Positions 1 to 7,884 of a DNA stretch of 29,753 bases are shown here, piece by piece. The stretch's first letter is position 1; every line of letters starts with the position of its first letter. The DNA comes from Betaproteobacteria bacterium. Lineage in GTDB: Bacteria; Pseudomonadota; Gammaproteobacteria; Burkholderiales; Burkholderiaceae. Location of the stretch: positions 1-29,753 of the forward strand of contig JAGWXN010000012.1 in assembly GCA_018969885.1 (NCBI GenBank), given 5' to 3'. The position numbers and the translations under genes are program-made. Below the pieces are notes generated by a model. It made no database searches. It saw only the letters and a program-made list of their open reading frames with translations, and was not told the origin of the DNA.

Positions 1-1
1 T

Positions 2-253
2 ACCCGGGCCTTGATTGACCTCGCAGGCTATGCGGTGCTTTTACCCATGCTGGTCTGGCTCACGCTTGCGCTTTCGCGCTATTTCTCGAGCGCCTACGCC
101 AGTAACGAAAAAAGCGGCCAGTCCGCCTTCAATATGCCAGTCTGGCCCTTCCGGCTGGTTTTCTTCGCGGCATTTTTGCTGCTCACCCTGCAGGTACTCG
201 CCGAGGTCATCAAGCTCGTTCGAAGCCTGCGCAGCGTCCCCGCGAGAGCCTGA
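2..253 (+). CDS. TRAP transporter small permease (DctQ-like), 3' end only
   Basis: The reading frame is open from the window edge, so the N-terminal half of the protein lies outside. The visible 83 residues contain two hydrophobic stretches, about residues 6-24 and 48-66, separated by a short polar loop. These match the last two of the four membrane helices of a DctQ-type small subunit. In TRAP systems this subunit joins the large permease in the inner membrane and helps receive substrate from a periplasmic binding protein. Identity rests mainly on the DctM gene that starts 7 bases after its stop. The matching DctP-type binding protein is not visible and may lie to the left. The substrate cannot be told from this fragment. 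Confidence 0.82.
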   Translation, partial: TRALIDLAGYAVLLPMLVWLTLALSRYFSSAYASNEKSGQSAFNMPVWPFRLVFFAAFLLLTLQVLAEVIKLVRSLRSVPARA

Positions 254-260
254 GGCCATC

Positions 261-1580
261 ATGGACCTACTTCCGTTTTTCATGCTGCCGGTAGCCTTTC
301 TGCTCATGTTCCTGGGCTTTCCGGTGGCGTTCTGCATGATGGTCACCGCCGTGCTGTTTGGTCTCGCGGTCTTTGGCGATCGGGTGGTGTTTCAGTTCAT
401 CGAAAAAATCGATGATCTGTCCTCCAACTTCGTCTTTGCCGCAGTACCGCTTTTTGTTTTCATGGGCTCCATGCTCGAGCGCTCAGGCATCGCCGAGCGT
501 CTGTTCGAGGCCATCCACATCTGGACCCGGCGGCTGCCGGGCGGGCTGGCGCTCGCAACCGTCATCATGTGCATTCTGTTTGCCGCCTCCTCGGGCGTGA
601 TCGGTGCCACCGAGTCGGTAGTGGGTCTCCTCACCATTCCGGTGATGATGCGCTATGGCTATAACCGGGCCCTCATCTCGGGCACCATCTGCGCCGGCGG
701 CTCGCTCGGCACCATCATCCCGCCCTCCGTCGTGGCCGTCGTCATGGGCCCGCTCGCCAATCTGTCAGTGGGTGACATTCTCTACGGCATGACCTTCCCC
801 GGGCTTCTGATGGGGCTTCTTTACCTCATCTACATCCTCGTGCTGTGCGTGCTCAAGCCTGAGAACGGGCCCGCCATTCCACCTTCGCCCGACGACCCCA
901 CCTTCGGCGAAAAGCTCTTGATCAGCGTGAAAAACCTCATCCCGCCCGTGCTCCTCATTTTCGCGGTGCTGGGATCGATTCTGCTTGGCTGGTCCTCGCC
1001 CACCGAAGCGGCCGCCATCGGCGCGCTCGCCTCGGTGCTCCTCACCGTGCTCTACGGCACCTTCAGCCTCGCTTCGTTCTACGAGGCGCTCATCAAGACG
1101 CTGAAGGTCACGGCCATGATCATGATGGTGCTGCTCGCGGGCACGCTCTTTACCGGCGTTTTCATCGGCGCGGGCGGCATTAATACCGCCAGCCGCCTGA
1201 TTGGTGACCTGAACCTGAGCCCCTGGATGCTGCTTTCGCTCATGATGCTGATCATCTTCATCGCGGGGTTCTTTCTCGACTGGATCTCGATCGTCCTTAT
1301 CTTTGTACCCATCTTCACTCCGCTCGCTACCATGGCGGGGTTCGACGGTGTTTGGTTCTGCGTGCTGTTTCTCATCATGATTCAGACCAGTTACCTCACG
1401 CCACCCATGGCGCCCGCCATCTTTTATCTGCGCGCTGTGGCGCCCCCCGAGATCACCATCCGCGACATGTACCGGGGCGTGGTGCCGTTCATTGCGCTTC
1501 AGGTGCTCACACTTGGTTTCACCATGGCCTTCCCGCAACTGGTCAGCTGGCTGCCCGAGCAGATGCTGCAGTTTCGCTAG
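261..1580 (+). CDS. TRAP transporter large permease (DctM-like)
   Basis: A 439-residue, almost wholly hydrophobic protein of the usual DctM length, with about a dozen membrane segments. It carries the family's glycine/proline-rich signatures, including the AGGSLGTIIPPS stretch around residues 134-145 and TSYLTPPMAPAIF near residues 375-387. DctM forms the sodium-driven channel of TRAP importers for organic acids. The ATG at 261 is chosen because the reading frame upstream overlaps dctQ and is out of character; a GAGG sits 5 bases before it. It belongs to the same operon as dctQ and the three enzymes downstream, which suggests that the imported compound is the substrate of those enzymes. The compound itself cannot be inferred. 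Confidence 0.95.
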   Translation: MDLLPFFMLPVAFLLMFLGFPVAFCMMVTAVLFGLAVFGDRVVFQFIEKIDDLSSNFVFAAVPLFVFMGSMLERSGIAERLFEAIHIWTRRLPGGLALATVIMCILFAASSGVIGATESVVGLLTIPVMMRYGYNRALISGTICAGGSLGTIIPPSVVAVVMGPLANLSVGDILYGMTFPGLLMGLLYLIYILVLCVLKPENGPAIPPSPDDPTFGEKLLISVKNLIPPVLLIFAVLGSILLGWSSPTEAAAIGALASVLLTVLYGTFSLASFYEALIKTLKVTAMIMMVLLAGTLFTGVFIGAGGINTASRLIGDLNLSPWMLLSLMMLIIFIAGFFLDWISIVLIFVPIFTPLATMAGFDGVWFCVLFLIMIQTSYLTPPMAPAIFYLRAVAPPEITIRDMYRGVVPFIALQVLTLGFTMAFPQLVSWLPEQMLQFR

Positions 1581-1608
1581 CGCCTGAACCCGACTCAGAG
1601 AGGTTTCC

Positions 1609-2535
1609 ATGACGCCCGATCAGATCCTGTCCATCAAGCCGCGCGTGCTCACCCAGTCACAGCGTGAGTTCTATTTCAACGAGGGCTACATCCTGCTCGA
1701 GCGGGTGATAGGCGACGAATGGATCGCGAAACTTCGCGCCGCCACCGAGGAGATGGTGGAGCGCTCACGCAAGGTCAGCGTGTCCGACAAGATCTTCGAT
1801 CTTGAACCGGGGCACACGCCTGATGCGCCTCGGCTGCGTCGGGTATCGAACCCGGTCGAACATCACCCGGTCTACTGGGACTATGTCACGCGTTCGCCGA
1901 TTGTCGATATCGTGGCCGATCTGGTGGGCCCAGATGTGAAGTTCCATCACTCCAAGCTCAATTTCAAATGGGCACGCGGTGGTGAAGAGGTGAAGTGGCA
2001 CTACGACATCAGCTTCTGGCCCCACACCAATTATTCGCCGCTCACCGTAGGCACCTACATCTATGACTGCGGCATGGATAACGGTCCGCTCATGGTGCTG
2101 CCACGCAGCCATATCGAGGTTGAACCGCTCCTCACCCAGTTCGATGAATCGGGCCGCTGGATCGGATGCCTGCGCGACGCCGATGCAGCGCGCCTGCCGA
2201 TCGAGCGTGCGGTGGCGCTGCCCGGACCGGCTGGCTCGCTCACACTGCACAATTGCCGCACACTGCACGCTTCGCCAAAAAATCTGTCCGACACCGGGCG
2301 GCCGCTCCTGCTCTACACGCTCACCTCTGCTGATGCATTTCCGTACACGGTCAACCCCATCCGACCGAAGCATGATCAGGCGATCATCGCCGGAAAGCGC
2401 GCCACCTGGGCGCATCACGATCCCCGGCCGTGCCTGCTGCCTCCCGACTGGTCTGGCGGCTACACCTCCATCTTCGCGCTCCAGCAGCAGGAAAGCGAAA
2501 CCGACTCCCCGCCGCTTGCCACCGCCACCATGTAG
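1609..2535 (+). CDS. Phytanoyl-CoA dioxygenase (PhyH) family protein
   Basis: A 308-residue protein with the Fe(II)/2-oxoglutarate dioxygenase facial triad. The HxD pair is His131/Asp133, the distal His is His220 in a HASPKN context, and Arg231 is placed to bind 2-oxoglutarate. Family members hydroxylate small substrates or CoA esters and can break C-H bonds next to heteroatoms, with loss of formaldehyde or phosphonate. A good ribosome site (AGAGAGG at 1597-1603) fixes the start. It lies 28 bases after dctM and just before the lyase and purU genes. I infer it carries out the first oxidation of the imported compound. The exact substrate is unknown; a halogenase or epimerase role is unlikely because the iron ligands are complete. 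Confidence 0.9.
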   Translation: MTPDQILSIKPRVLTQSQREFYFNEGYILLERVIGDEWIAKLRAATEEMVERSRKVSVSDKIFDLEPGHTPDAPRLRRVSNPVEHHPVYWDYVTRSPIVDIVADLVGPDVKFHHSKLNFKWARGGEEVKWHYDISFWPHTNYSPLTVGTYIYDCGMDNGPLMVLPRSHIEVEPLLTQFDESGRWIGCLRDADAARLPIERAVALPGPAGSLTLHNCRTLHASPKNLSDTGRPLLLYTLTSADAFPYTVNPIRPKHDQAIIAGKRATWAHHDPRPCLLPPDWSGGYTSIFALQQQESETDSPPLATATM

Positions 2536-2549
2536 ATCAGGTCGCGCAG

Positions 2550-3431
2550 GTGGACCTTTCACAAGCCGAGCGGGCCAGACGGTTTCACGCGCTTCATCAC
2601 GAGCAGAAGCTGTTCATCATCGGTAGCATCTGGGACGCCGCAAGCGCGGTGATTTTCGAGCAGGAAGGGTTTACCGCGCTCGGCACCTCGAGCGCCGGGA
2701 TCGCCTACGCACACGGTTTGCCCGACGGCGAGCGCGCGCCGCTTACCGACATGATCGCGGCCATCGCCCGTATCGCGCGCTCGGTATCCATCCCCGTTTC
2801 CGCCGATCTTGAATCCGGCTATGGCGCCGCGCCCGCTGAAGTGGCTGAGACGTGCCGGCTCGCTCTGGAGGCGGGCGCGGTGGGCGTCAATCTTGAAGAC
2901 GCCCGGCCAGGCGCCGCGACACTCACCGATCTCAAGCGGCAATGCGAAATTATTCGCGCTGTACGTCTGGCGGCCGATCGCTGCGGTGTTCCGCTCTTCA
3001 TCAACGCGCGCACCGATGCGTTCTGGCTGTCGCTGTGGGACGCACCGCGCCGATTGTCCGAGAGCATCGCGCGCTGCCGGGCCTATGTCGATGCCGGTGC
3101 AGACGGGGTGTTCGTGCCGGGCGCGCTCGATCCCCCCACCCTCTCATCGCTGGTGCGGGCCACCGCAGCCCCGCTCAACGTGCTCGCGATGCCGGGCTGC
3201 CCCGATATCGCCACGCTGCAGGCGCTGGGGGTACGCCGTCTTTCACAAGGATCCGGACCCGCGCGAGCGATGCTGGGCCTTGCCAGCCGCATTGCACGCG
3301 AGTTGCTCGACCAAGGTCGCTACACTTCGTTTCATCAAGGCTCGATCGGCTACGCGCAGGCCAATGCGCTGTTTGGCGACCGGCGCCCGAGCCCATCACC
3401 TGACCCTCATTTGAAAGCGCTTCCGAAATGA
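2550..3431 (+). CDS. Isocitrate lyase/PEP mutase family enzyme
   Basis: A 293-residue TIM-barrel enzyme of the ICL/PEP-mutase superfamily. From the GTG start, visible family motifs are GTSSAG at 45-50, the Mg-binding DLESGYG at 86-92 and NLEDA at 114-118. The KKCGH loop with the catalytic Cys of true isocitrate and methylisocitrate lyases is not seen, so it belongs to the broad oxaloacetate-decarboxylase/PEP-mutase-like branch that cleaves or rearranges 2-oxo acids. The open frame extends back to 2430, but that part overlaps the dioxygenase gene. The GTG at 2550 gives a normal N-terminus and sits 14 bases after the previous stop. Its own stop overlaps the purU start (ATGA), a sign of translational coupling. 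The precise reaction is unknown. Confidence 0.87.
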   Translation: MDLSQAERARRFHALHHEQKLFIIGSIWDAASAVIFEQEGFTALGTSSAGIAYAHGLPDGERAPLTDMIAAIARIARSVSIPVSADLESGYGAAPAEVAETCRLALEAGAVGVNLEDARPGAATLTDLKRQCEIIRAVRLAADRCGVPLFINARTDAFWLSLWDAPRRLSESIARCRAYVDAGADGVFVPGALDPPTLSSLVRATAAPLNVLAMPGCPDIATLQALGVRRLSQGSGPARAMLGLASRIARELLDQGRYTSFHQGSIGYAQANALFGDRRPSPSPDPHLKALPK

Positions 3432-4282
3432 ATGCCTCCTATGTGCTCACGCTCTCCTGCCCCGACCGCGCCGGCATTGTTCACGCGGTCTCAGGCTTTC
3501 TTTTTGAGCGAGGCGCCAACATCGTGGAGGCCGCGCAATTTGGCGACGTGGCAACCGGCCTTTTTTTCATGCGCGTGCAGTTCGAGCTCGCCACCGAGCA
3601 GATGCCCATGGCGGCGCTGCGTACCGAATTCGAGCCGGTGGCGCAGTCTTTTTCGATGCGCGCCAAGATCGTTGAACTCAGTCGGCGGCTGTCCACCGTC
3701 ATCATGGTGTCCAAGCTTGGCCACTGCCTGAACGATCTGCTCTTTCGGTGGCGAAGCGGACTGCTGCCGCTCGATATTCGCGCAATTGTCTCGAACCACC
3801 GCGACTTCTATCAGATGGCCGCCTCCTATGACATCGCCTTTCACCACATCCCGGTCACCGCCGACACCAAGGCCGAGGCCGAGGCGCGGCTGCTGGAGGT
3901 GGTGAGGTCGGAGGGTGTGGATCTGGTGGTGCTGGCCCGCTACATGCAAGTGCTGTCACCTGGCCTCTGTGCACAGCTGGAGGGCCGGGCGATCAATATT
4001 CACCACTCGTTTTTACCCAGCTTCAAGGGTGCGCGCCCCTACCAGCAGGCACACGACCGGGGCGTGAAGCTGATTGGCGCAACCGCCCACTATGTCACCA
4101 CCGACCTCGATGAAGGGCCCATCATTGAGCAGGATGCGGCGCGTGTGGATCACACCATGGACGTTGCCACGCTCACCGCGATCGGGCGCGACGTTGAAAG
4201 CGTGGTGCTGGCCCGGGCGCTTAAATGGCACGCGGAGCACCGCGTGCTGCTCAACGGCTCGAAGACTGTCGTGTTTCGCTAA
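3428..4282 (+). CDS. purU: Formyltetrahydrofolate deformylase
   Basis: A 284-residue protein of normal PurU length. An N-terminal ACT domain occupies about residues 1-80, followed by a formyltransferase-fold domain with the catalytic Asn190/His192 in INIHHSFLPSF and the Asp of the DLDEGPI segment at 228. PurU hydrolyses 10-formyl-tetrahydrofolate to formate and tetrahydrofolate in the cytoplasm, balancing one-carbon units. The 4-base overlap with the lyase gene shows that it is a cotranscribed member of the TRAP/PhyH/lyase operon rather than an isolated housekeeping copy. This implies that the operon's pathway produces folate-bound one-carbon units. The ACT domain suggests allosteric control, in E. 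coli by methionine and glycine; whether that holds here is not shown. Confidence 0.93.
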   Translation: MNASYVLTLSCPDRAGIVHAVSGFLFERGANIVEAAQFGDVATGLFFMRVQFELATEQMPMAALRTEFEPVAQSFSMRAKIVELSRRLSTVIMVSKLGHCLNDLLFRWRSGLLPLDIRAIVSNHRDFYQMAASYDIAFHHIPVTADTKAEAEARLLEVVRSEGVDLVVLARYMQVLSPGLCAQLEGRAINIHHSFLPSFKGARPYQQAHDRGVKLIGATAHYVTTDLDEGPIIEQDAARVDHTMDVATLTAIGRDVESVVLARALKWHAEHRVLLNGSKTVVFR

Positions 4283-4294
4283 CCGCCGCGGCGC

Positions 4295-4420
4295 TCATCC
4301 GCCCGCGAGCAGCACGCCGGCGGGAATCGCGCACAGGCAGGCCACCAGCACCAGCCGATCAGAGTCGAACCACACCCGCCAGCCCGAGACCGGGCTCAAG
4401 GGTTTTGTGATTGCTTTCAT
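4295..4420 (-). CDS. Putative 41-residue single-pass membrane peptide
   Basis: A short open frame beginning MKAITKPLSP. It has a basic N-terminus, a polar middle containing WFDSDR, and a hydrophobic tail from about residue 23 to 41 (LVLVACLCAIPAGVLLAGG) that could span the membrane once. The support is a textbook ribosome site: the minus strand reads AGGAAAGGAG, with GGAG 7 bases before the ATG. It lies 48 bases downstream of the PgtC-like gene on the same strand and is probably cotranscribed with it. I do not recognise a family. It could be a small subunit or regulator of a transport or sensing complex, or a chance frame; the ribosome site and hydrophobic pattern argue for a real gene. Confidence 0.5.
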   Translation of the reverse strand: MKAITKPLSPVSGWRVWFDSDRLVLVACLCAIPAGVLLAGG

Positions 4421-4468
4421 CGCCACACTCCTTTCCTGTCAGTGCGGTGATGATCCGCCCCTCCAGGC

Positions 4469-5740
4469 TCATGGCGTGAGCCTCGCCTGGGCAAGCAGGC
4501 TCAGGGCCTGTGTGTGGCGTTCAAGCGCTGCTGCCGCCCACTGTGACTCCAGGGCTGCCACCCGTGGCCGTCGGAGCGCCTCGCGGATCTGAAGATTGAA
4601 GGCCTGAACAACCGACTCCTCGGCGAGCATCCGCTCGGGCACTGCGGGACCATAGGCAAGCGCGCGTGCCTGAGCAAGCGTCTGGCGCGCGGTGCGCTCG
4701 TCGGTGGCCGTTGCCGCGCGCCGCGCGCCATCACGAAGCGCGGCGCACGACTGCCGGAGCTGCGGCGCCTGAGTCACCAGCCACTGGCGGGCAAGTGCGC
4801 TCACCACCGGTTCACGCCGCTCCATCTGGGCGAGATCGACCGACAGATACTGCGCGATCGCAGGCGGAGCGCGGCGAACGGCGCGAGCCTGCGCCTCGGC
4901 GGACGGTGTCACAGCGGGCGGTGAGGCCGTGGTGAATCGAACAAACCGTTGCGCAAGTCTCATGTCACGGGAACCGGCGGCAACCAACGCGAGCCTGGTC
5001 CGCGCCAGCACGACAAACGCAGGCTGCACTTCGAGCAGCGGATCGGTGACCGCATCCTCAAAGACCAGGCTGAGTGGCGTCGGGCCGCCTGTGTCGCCGC
5101 TTCGACTGTTGGCAACCAGGCCCAACAGCAGCGCCCAGCCCCCCTCCCAGCCGCGATCCTGTAGCGCCGATTCAATCAGCAAGCTCCCCAGGCCGCCGGG
5201 CGCCGCAAACGGGTTAGCGAGCGCGCCCGTGCACTCGCCCTGGGCCAGGTCCTGCCAGCGCTCCGGCCACGCCGGCGCCGAAGCAGCGGCCGGTCGAGCG
5301 AGCGCAATCCGGATCAGATGCTGCGCCCGGGCGGTGAGTCCCTGATCCGCAGGCGCCGTGCCACCCATGGGCTGCGGCTCGCCATCGATGCCAAGAAGCA
5401 GGCCTTCAGCCGCCGCCGCTGCAAAGCTTTCCGGTGAAGCGGACCAGATCAGGTGGGGGCGCTGCGCCGGCGTATTCGAACGAAGCATGCCCAGAATCTG
5501 CTCAGGCCGCTGGATGATGAGTTCAACCCGCGTACCCGGATTCGCCTGCTCAAACGCCCGCACCCGTGCCCGTGCGTAGGACTCGGGCAGCGTACTGACG
5601 ATGGTGAGCGAGGCGAGGCGCGCGGAACCGGCACTCGGGGCGGTCGGTTGTGCGCCCACGTCGCACGGTTGAATCACCCCCCCCACGACAACGAGCGAGA
5701 TCAGCGCGATCACTCGAACGCACGCCGAACGCAGCTTCAT
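4469..5740 (-). CDS. Periplasmic solute-binding-like protein resembling PgtC
   Basis: A 423-residue protein with an N-terminal signal sequence (about residues 1-30, ending near GAQ). A type-2 periplasmic binding fold follows: TIVSTLPESYARARVRAFEQANPG at the start of the mature protein and WPERWQDLAQ and GWEGGWALLLG further on, features I associate with Fe3+/phosphoglycerate-type binding proteins. The last 100 or so residues are an Ala/Arg-rich helical extension, unusual for a plain transporter component but present in PgtC, a binding-protein-like part of the PgtABC phosphoglycerate sensing system. No permease, ATPase or sensor kinase lies beside it. It is divergent from the TAXI-family gene, with a 133-base gap between them. 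AAGGAA about 10 bases upstream supports the start. The ligand is unknown. Confidence 0.6.
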   Translation of the reverse strand: MKLRSACVRVIALISLVVVGGVIQPCDVGAQPTAPSAGSARLASLTIVSTLPESYARARVRAFEQANPGTRVELIIQRPEQILGMLRSNTPAQRPHLIWSASPESFAAAAAEGLLLGIDGEPQPMGGTAPADQGLTARAQHLIRIALARPAAASAPAWPERWQDLAQGECTGALANPFAAPGGLGSLLIESALQDRGWEGGWALLLGLVANSRSGDTGGPTPLSLVFEDAVTDPLLEVQPAFVVLARTRLALVAAGSRDMRLAQRFVRFTTASPPAVTPSAEAQARAVRRAPPAIAQYLSVDLAQMERREPVVSALARQWLVTQAPQLRQSCAALRDGARRAATATDERTARQTLAQARALAYGPAVPERMLAEESVVQAFNLQIREALRRPRVAALESQWAAAALERHTQALSLLAQARLTP

Positions 5741-5873
5741 TGCATAATTCCTTATGGGCAGTTAGGCCTCGCGATGGCCCCGGCCGTGATTCTAGGCTGC
5801 TCTGCTCACCGTTGTCCGACCATCACCTCGCCTGCGAGTTTATCGCCTCCCGCGCACCGCCCGGTTCCCACTC

Positions 5874-7058
5874 ATGACACGCTCCGCTGCCACCCGCTTT
5901 CGCCTGCTTCTGTCTGCCGTGCTGCTGGCAGGCGCCGCAGGCTTTGCCGCGGCCGACAGCCCAGCACCACGCAAGCACGTCTGGGCAACACCCGATAGCG
6001 GCAGCGAAGCGCATGAGCAACTGCGTGCGCTCACAGGCGCGCTTGCCAAGGGCAGCGTGATACGGGTGCAGATCGAGAGCTCCGCCTCGCACGTGACGCG
6101 AGCCCGGATGCTGCGCGACGGTCGGGCGCAGCTCGCGGCCACCAGCGTGGCGGGCAGTGTCTTTGCCCAGGAGGGTCTGTTTGCATTTGCCGGGGCAGAC
6201 TGGGGGCCGCAGCCGGTCCGGGCTGTGCTGATGAATTCACATGGGCAATTGCTTGGGCTGGTGGCGGCGGGCGATGCCGGCATCACTTCTGTCGCAGAGC
6301 TGAAAGGCAAGCGCGTAGCGCGCATCAAGGATGCCCCCGAAGTTGATCAGCACCTGCGCGCCCTCCTTGCCCACGCCGGCCTCACCTGGCAAGACGTCAC
6401 CTCGGTGCCGACCGAAGGTTATGGCGCCGCCATCCGTGCTGTCGCCGCTGGACGCGCCGACGCCGCATTCGCGGCCTCGCGCACACCGGATCTGCAGGCA
6501 TTGGCCTCCTCCAAGCGCGGGCTCACCTGGCCGCTGGTACCTCACGCCGACGAGCAGGGATGGCGCCAGCTTCGTCAGTGGGCGCCCTACATGGTGCCGG
6601 TCGATGCGGTGACCGGCACCGGTCTGTCAGACAAGGAGCCGGTGGAAAGCGTGAACTGGCCCTATCCGGTTCTGATCACGCTGGCACGGCGCGATGCCGA
6701 TGAAATCCAGGCGCTCACCCGTGAGCTCACCGGACGCTGGCGCGACTATCGCGACGCCGCGCCCGGCAACGCAGGTTGGGAAGCGCGTCGCCAGCCGCTG
6801 GCATGGGCCATTCCGTGGCACGACGGCGCAATTCGCGTGTTTCGCGAACAAGGCCTATGGCGCGCCGAACATCAGGCGCATCAGGAGCAGCTGCTCGAGC
6901 GCCAACGTGTGCTGAAGCAGGTCTGGGAGAGCCTGCGCCGATCCGGCGAGCCTGGCGCGAACCCTGACGCCGACCACGAAGCCGTGTGGCTGAAAGCGCG
7001 AGCCGAGGCTTTAAAGAAAGCGGGCCTTGATACCCTCTGGGACGCAGGCGCCCAGTGA
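5874..7058 (+). CDS. TAXI-family TRAP transporter solute-binding protein
   Basis: A 394-residue exported protein with a clear signal peptide (about residues 1-27, ending FAAADS). The body shows the TAXI-family layout: a segment on sampling 'tickets' of instability (AQLAATSVAGSVFAQEG), VAELKGKRVARIKDAPEV around residues 140-157, and AAIRAVAAGRADAAFAA around 184-200. TAXI proteins bind small anions or amino acids in the periplasm and hand them to a fused DctQM permease. No such permease is nearby, so this is an orphan binder. The C-terminal 80 residues are rich in Arg, Glu and Gln and likely helical, longer than usual for the family. The start has no obvious ribosome site. The divergent PgtC-like gene may share its control region. 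Confidence 0.78.
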   Translation: MTRSAATRFRLLLSAVLLAGAAGFAAADSPAPRKHVWATPDSGSEAHEQLRALTGALAKGSVIRVQIESSASHVTRARMLRDGRAQLAATSVAGSVFAQEGLFAFAGADWGPQPVRAVLMNSHGQLLGLVAAGDAGITSVAELKGKRVARIKDAPEVDQHLRALLAHAGLTWQDVTSVPTEGYGAAIRAVAAGRADAAFAASRTPDLQALASSKRGLTWPLVPHADEQGWRQLRQWAPYMVPVDAVTGTGLSDKEPVESVNWPYPVLITLARRDADEIQALTRELTGRWRDYRDAAPGNAGWEARRQPLAWAIPWHDGAIRVFREQGLWRAEHQAHQEQLLERQRVLKQVWESLRRSGEPGANPDADHEAVWLKARAEALKKAGLDTLWDAGAQ

Positions 7059-7062
7059 TCAC

Positions 7063-7842
7063 TCAGTAGGTGCCGGGATAGGTGCCACCGTCAATCAGGA
7101 AATTCTGCCCGGTGACGTACGAAGCCTGCCCGCTGCAAAGATACGCGCAGGCCTGGCCAAATTCGTACGGCTCGCCCAGCCGGCCGGCCGGGATCGACTT
7201 GGCGCGCGCAGCCAAGGTTTCTTCCAGGCTCTGCCCCTGCTTGCTCGCCATCGCCTGCGCGGTGGTGCGAATCCGGTCGGTGTTGAATACCCCGGGCAGC
7301 AGATTGTTGATCGTGACGTTGTGCCGCACGGTCTGACGCGCCAGACCGGCTACAAAGCCGGTCAGACCGCTACGAGCGCCGTTGGATAGACCCAGCACCT
7401 CGATGGGAGCCTTGACCGAGCTTGACGTGATGTTGATGATGCGGCCGAAGCGGCGCGCGATCATGCCGTCGACGGTTGCCTTGATGAGCTCGATCGGCGT
7501 GAGCATGTTGCCATCGAGTGCCTTCACCCAGTCGTCACGCGTCCAGTTGCGAAAATCGCCAGGCGGGGGACCGCCGGCGTTATTGATCAGGATATCAACC
7601 TGCGGACAGGCAGCAAGCACCCGGGTTCGCCCCTCTTCGGTGGTGATGTCGGCCGCCACCGTGCGCACTTCGACGCCTGTCTGCTTGCGGATCTGGTCAG
7701 CGGCCTGCTCCAGCACCTCACTCGAGCGGGCATTCATCACCAGATTGACGCCTTCCTGCGCGAGTGAAATCGCACAGCCATACCCCAGGCCCTTGCTCGA
7801 GGCGCAAACGACCGCCCAGCGGCCGGAAATTCCGAGATCCAT
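7063..7842 (-). CDS. SDR-family oxidoreductase lacking the usual Tyr/Lys catalytic pair
   Basis: A 259-residue Rossmann-fold protein of classical SDR length. It keeps the NNAG motif (87-90) and a serine cluster at 140-142. The nucleotide-binding start is altered to CASSKGLGYG instead of TGxxxGxG, and the active-site YxxxK is replaced by Ser153-NGA-Arg157. It ends with the common ASYVTGQNFLIDGG segment. Without Tyr and Lys the normal hydride-transfer proton relay is missing, so it may act on an unusual substrate, use another acid, or bind without classical catalysis. A strong GGAGGG ribosome site at 7849-7854 supports the start. It sits 42 bases after ubiJ on the same strand. Its stop lies 4 bases from the stop of the convergent TAXI gene. 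Function unknown. Confidence 0.88.
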   Translation of the reverse strand: MDLGISGRWAVVCASSKGLGYGCAISLAQEGVNLVMNARSSEVLEQAADQIRKQTGVEVRTVAADITTEEGRTRVLAACPQVDILINNAGGPPPGDFRNWTRDDWVKALDGNMLTPIELIKATVDGMIARRFGRIINITSSSVKAPIEVLGLSNGARSGLTGFVAGLARQTVRHNVTINNLLPGVFNTDRIRTTAQAMASKQGQSLEETLAARAKSIPAGRLGEPYEFGQACAYLCSGQASYVTGQNFLIDGGTYPGTY

Positions 7843-7884
7843 TGCTAACCCTCCAGGAAAATCAAGCGGAAGCGGGTAACGCGT

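Noticed and set aside
765..1610. A 281-codon minus-strand frame opposite dctM
   Set aside because: Its product is dominated by charged repeats of His, Glu and Arg that arise from reversed hydrophobic codons; no ribosome site or family match.
2430..2549. A 40-codon N-terminal extension of the ICL-family gene
   Set aside because: It overlaps the end of the dioxygenase gene in another frame and does not resemble the family N-terminus; the GTG at 2550 is better.
5741..5873. Divergent promoter pair between the PgtC-like and TAXI genes
   Set aside because: Both genes need promoters here, but no -35/-10 pair with acceptable spacing could be picked on either strand (for example TTGTCC to TTTATC is 21 bases apart).
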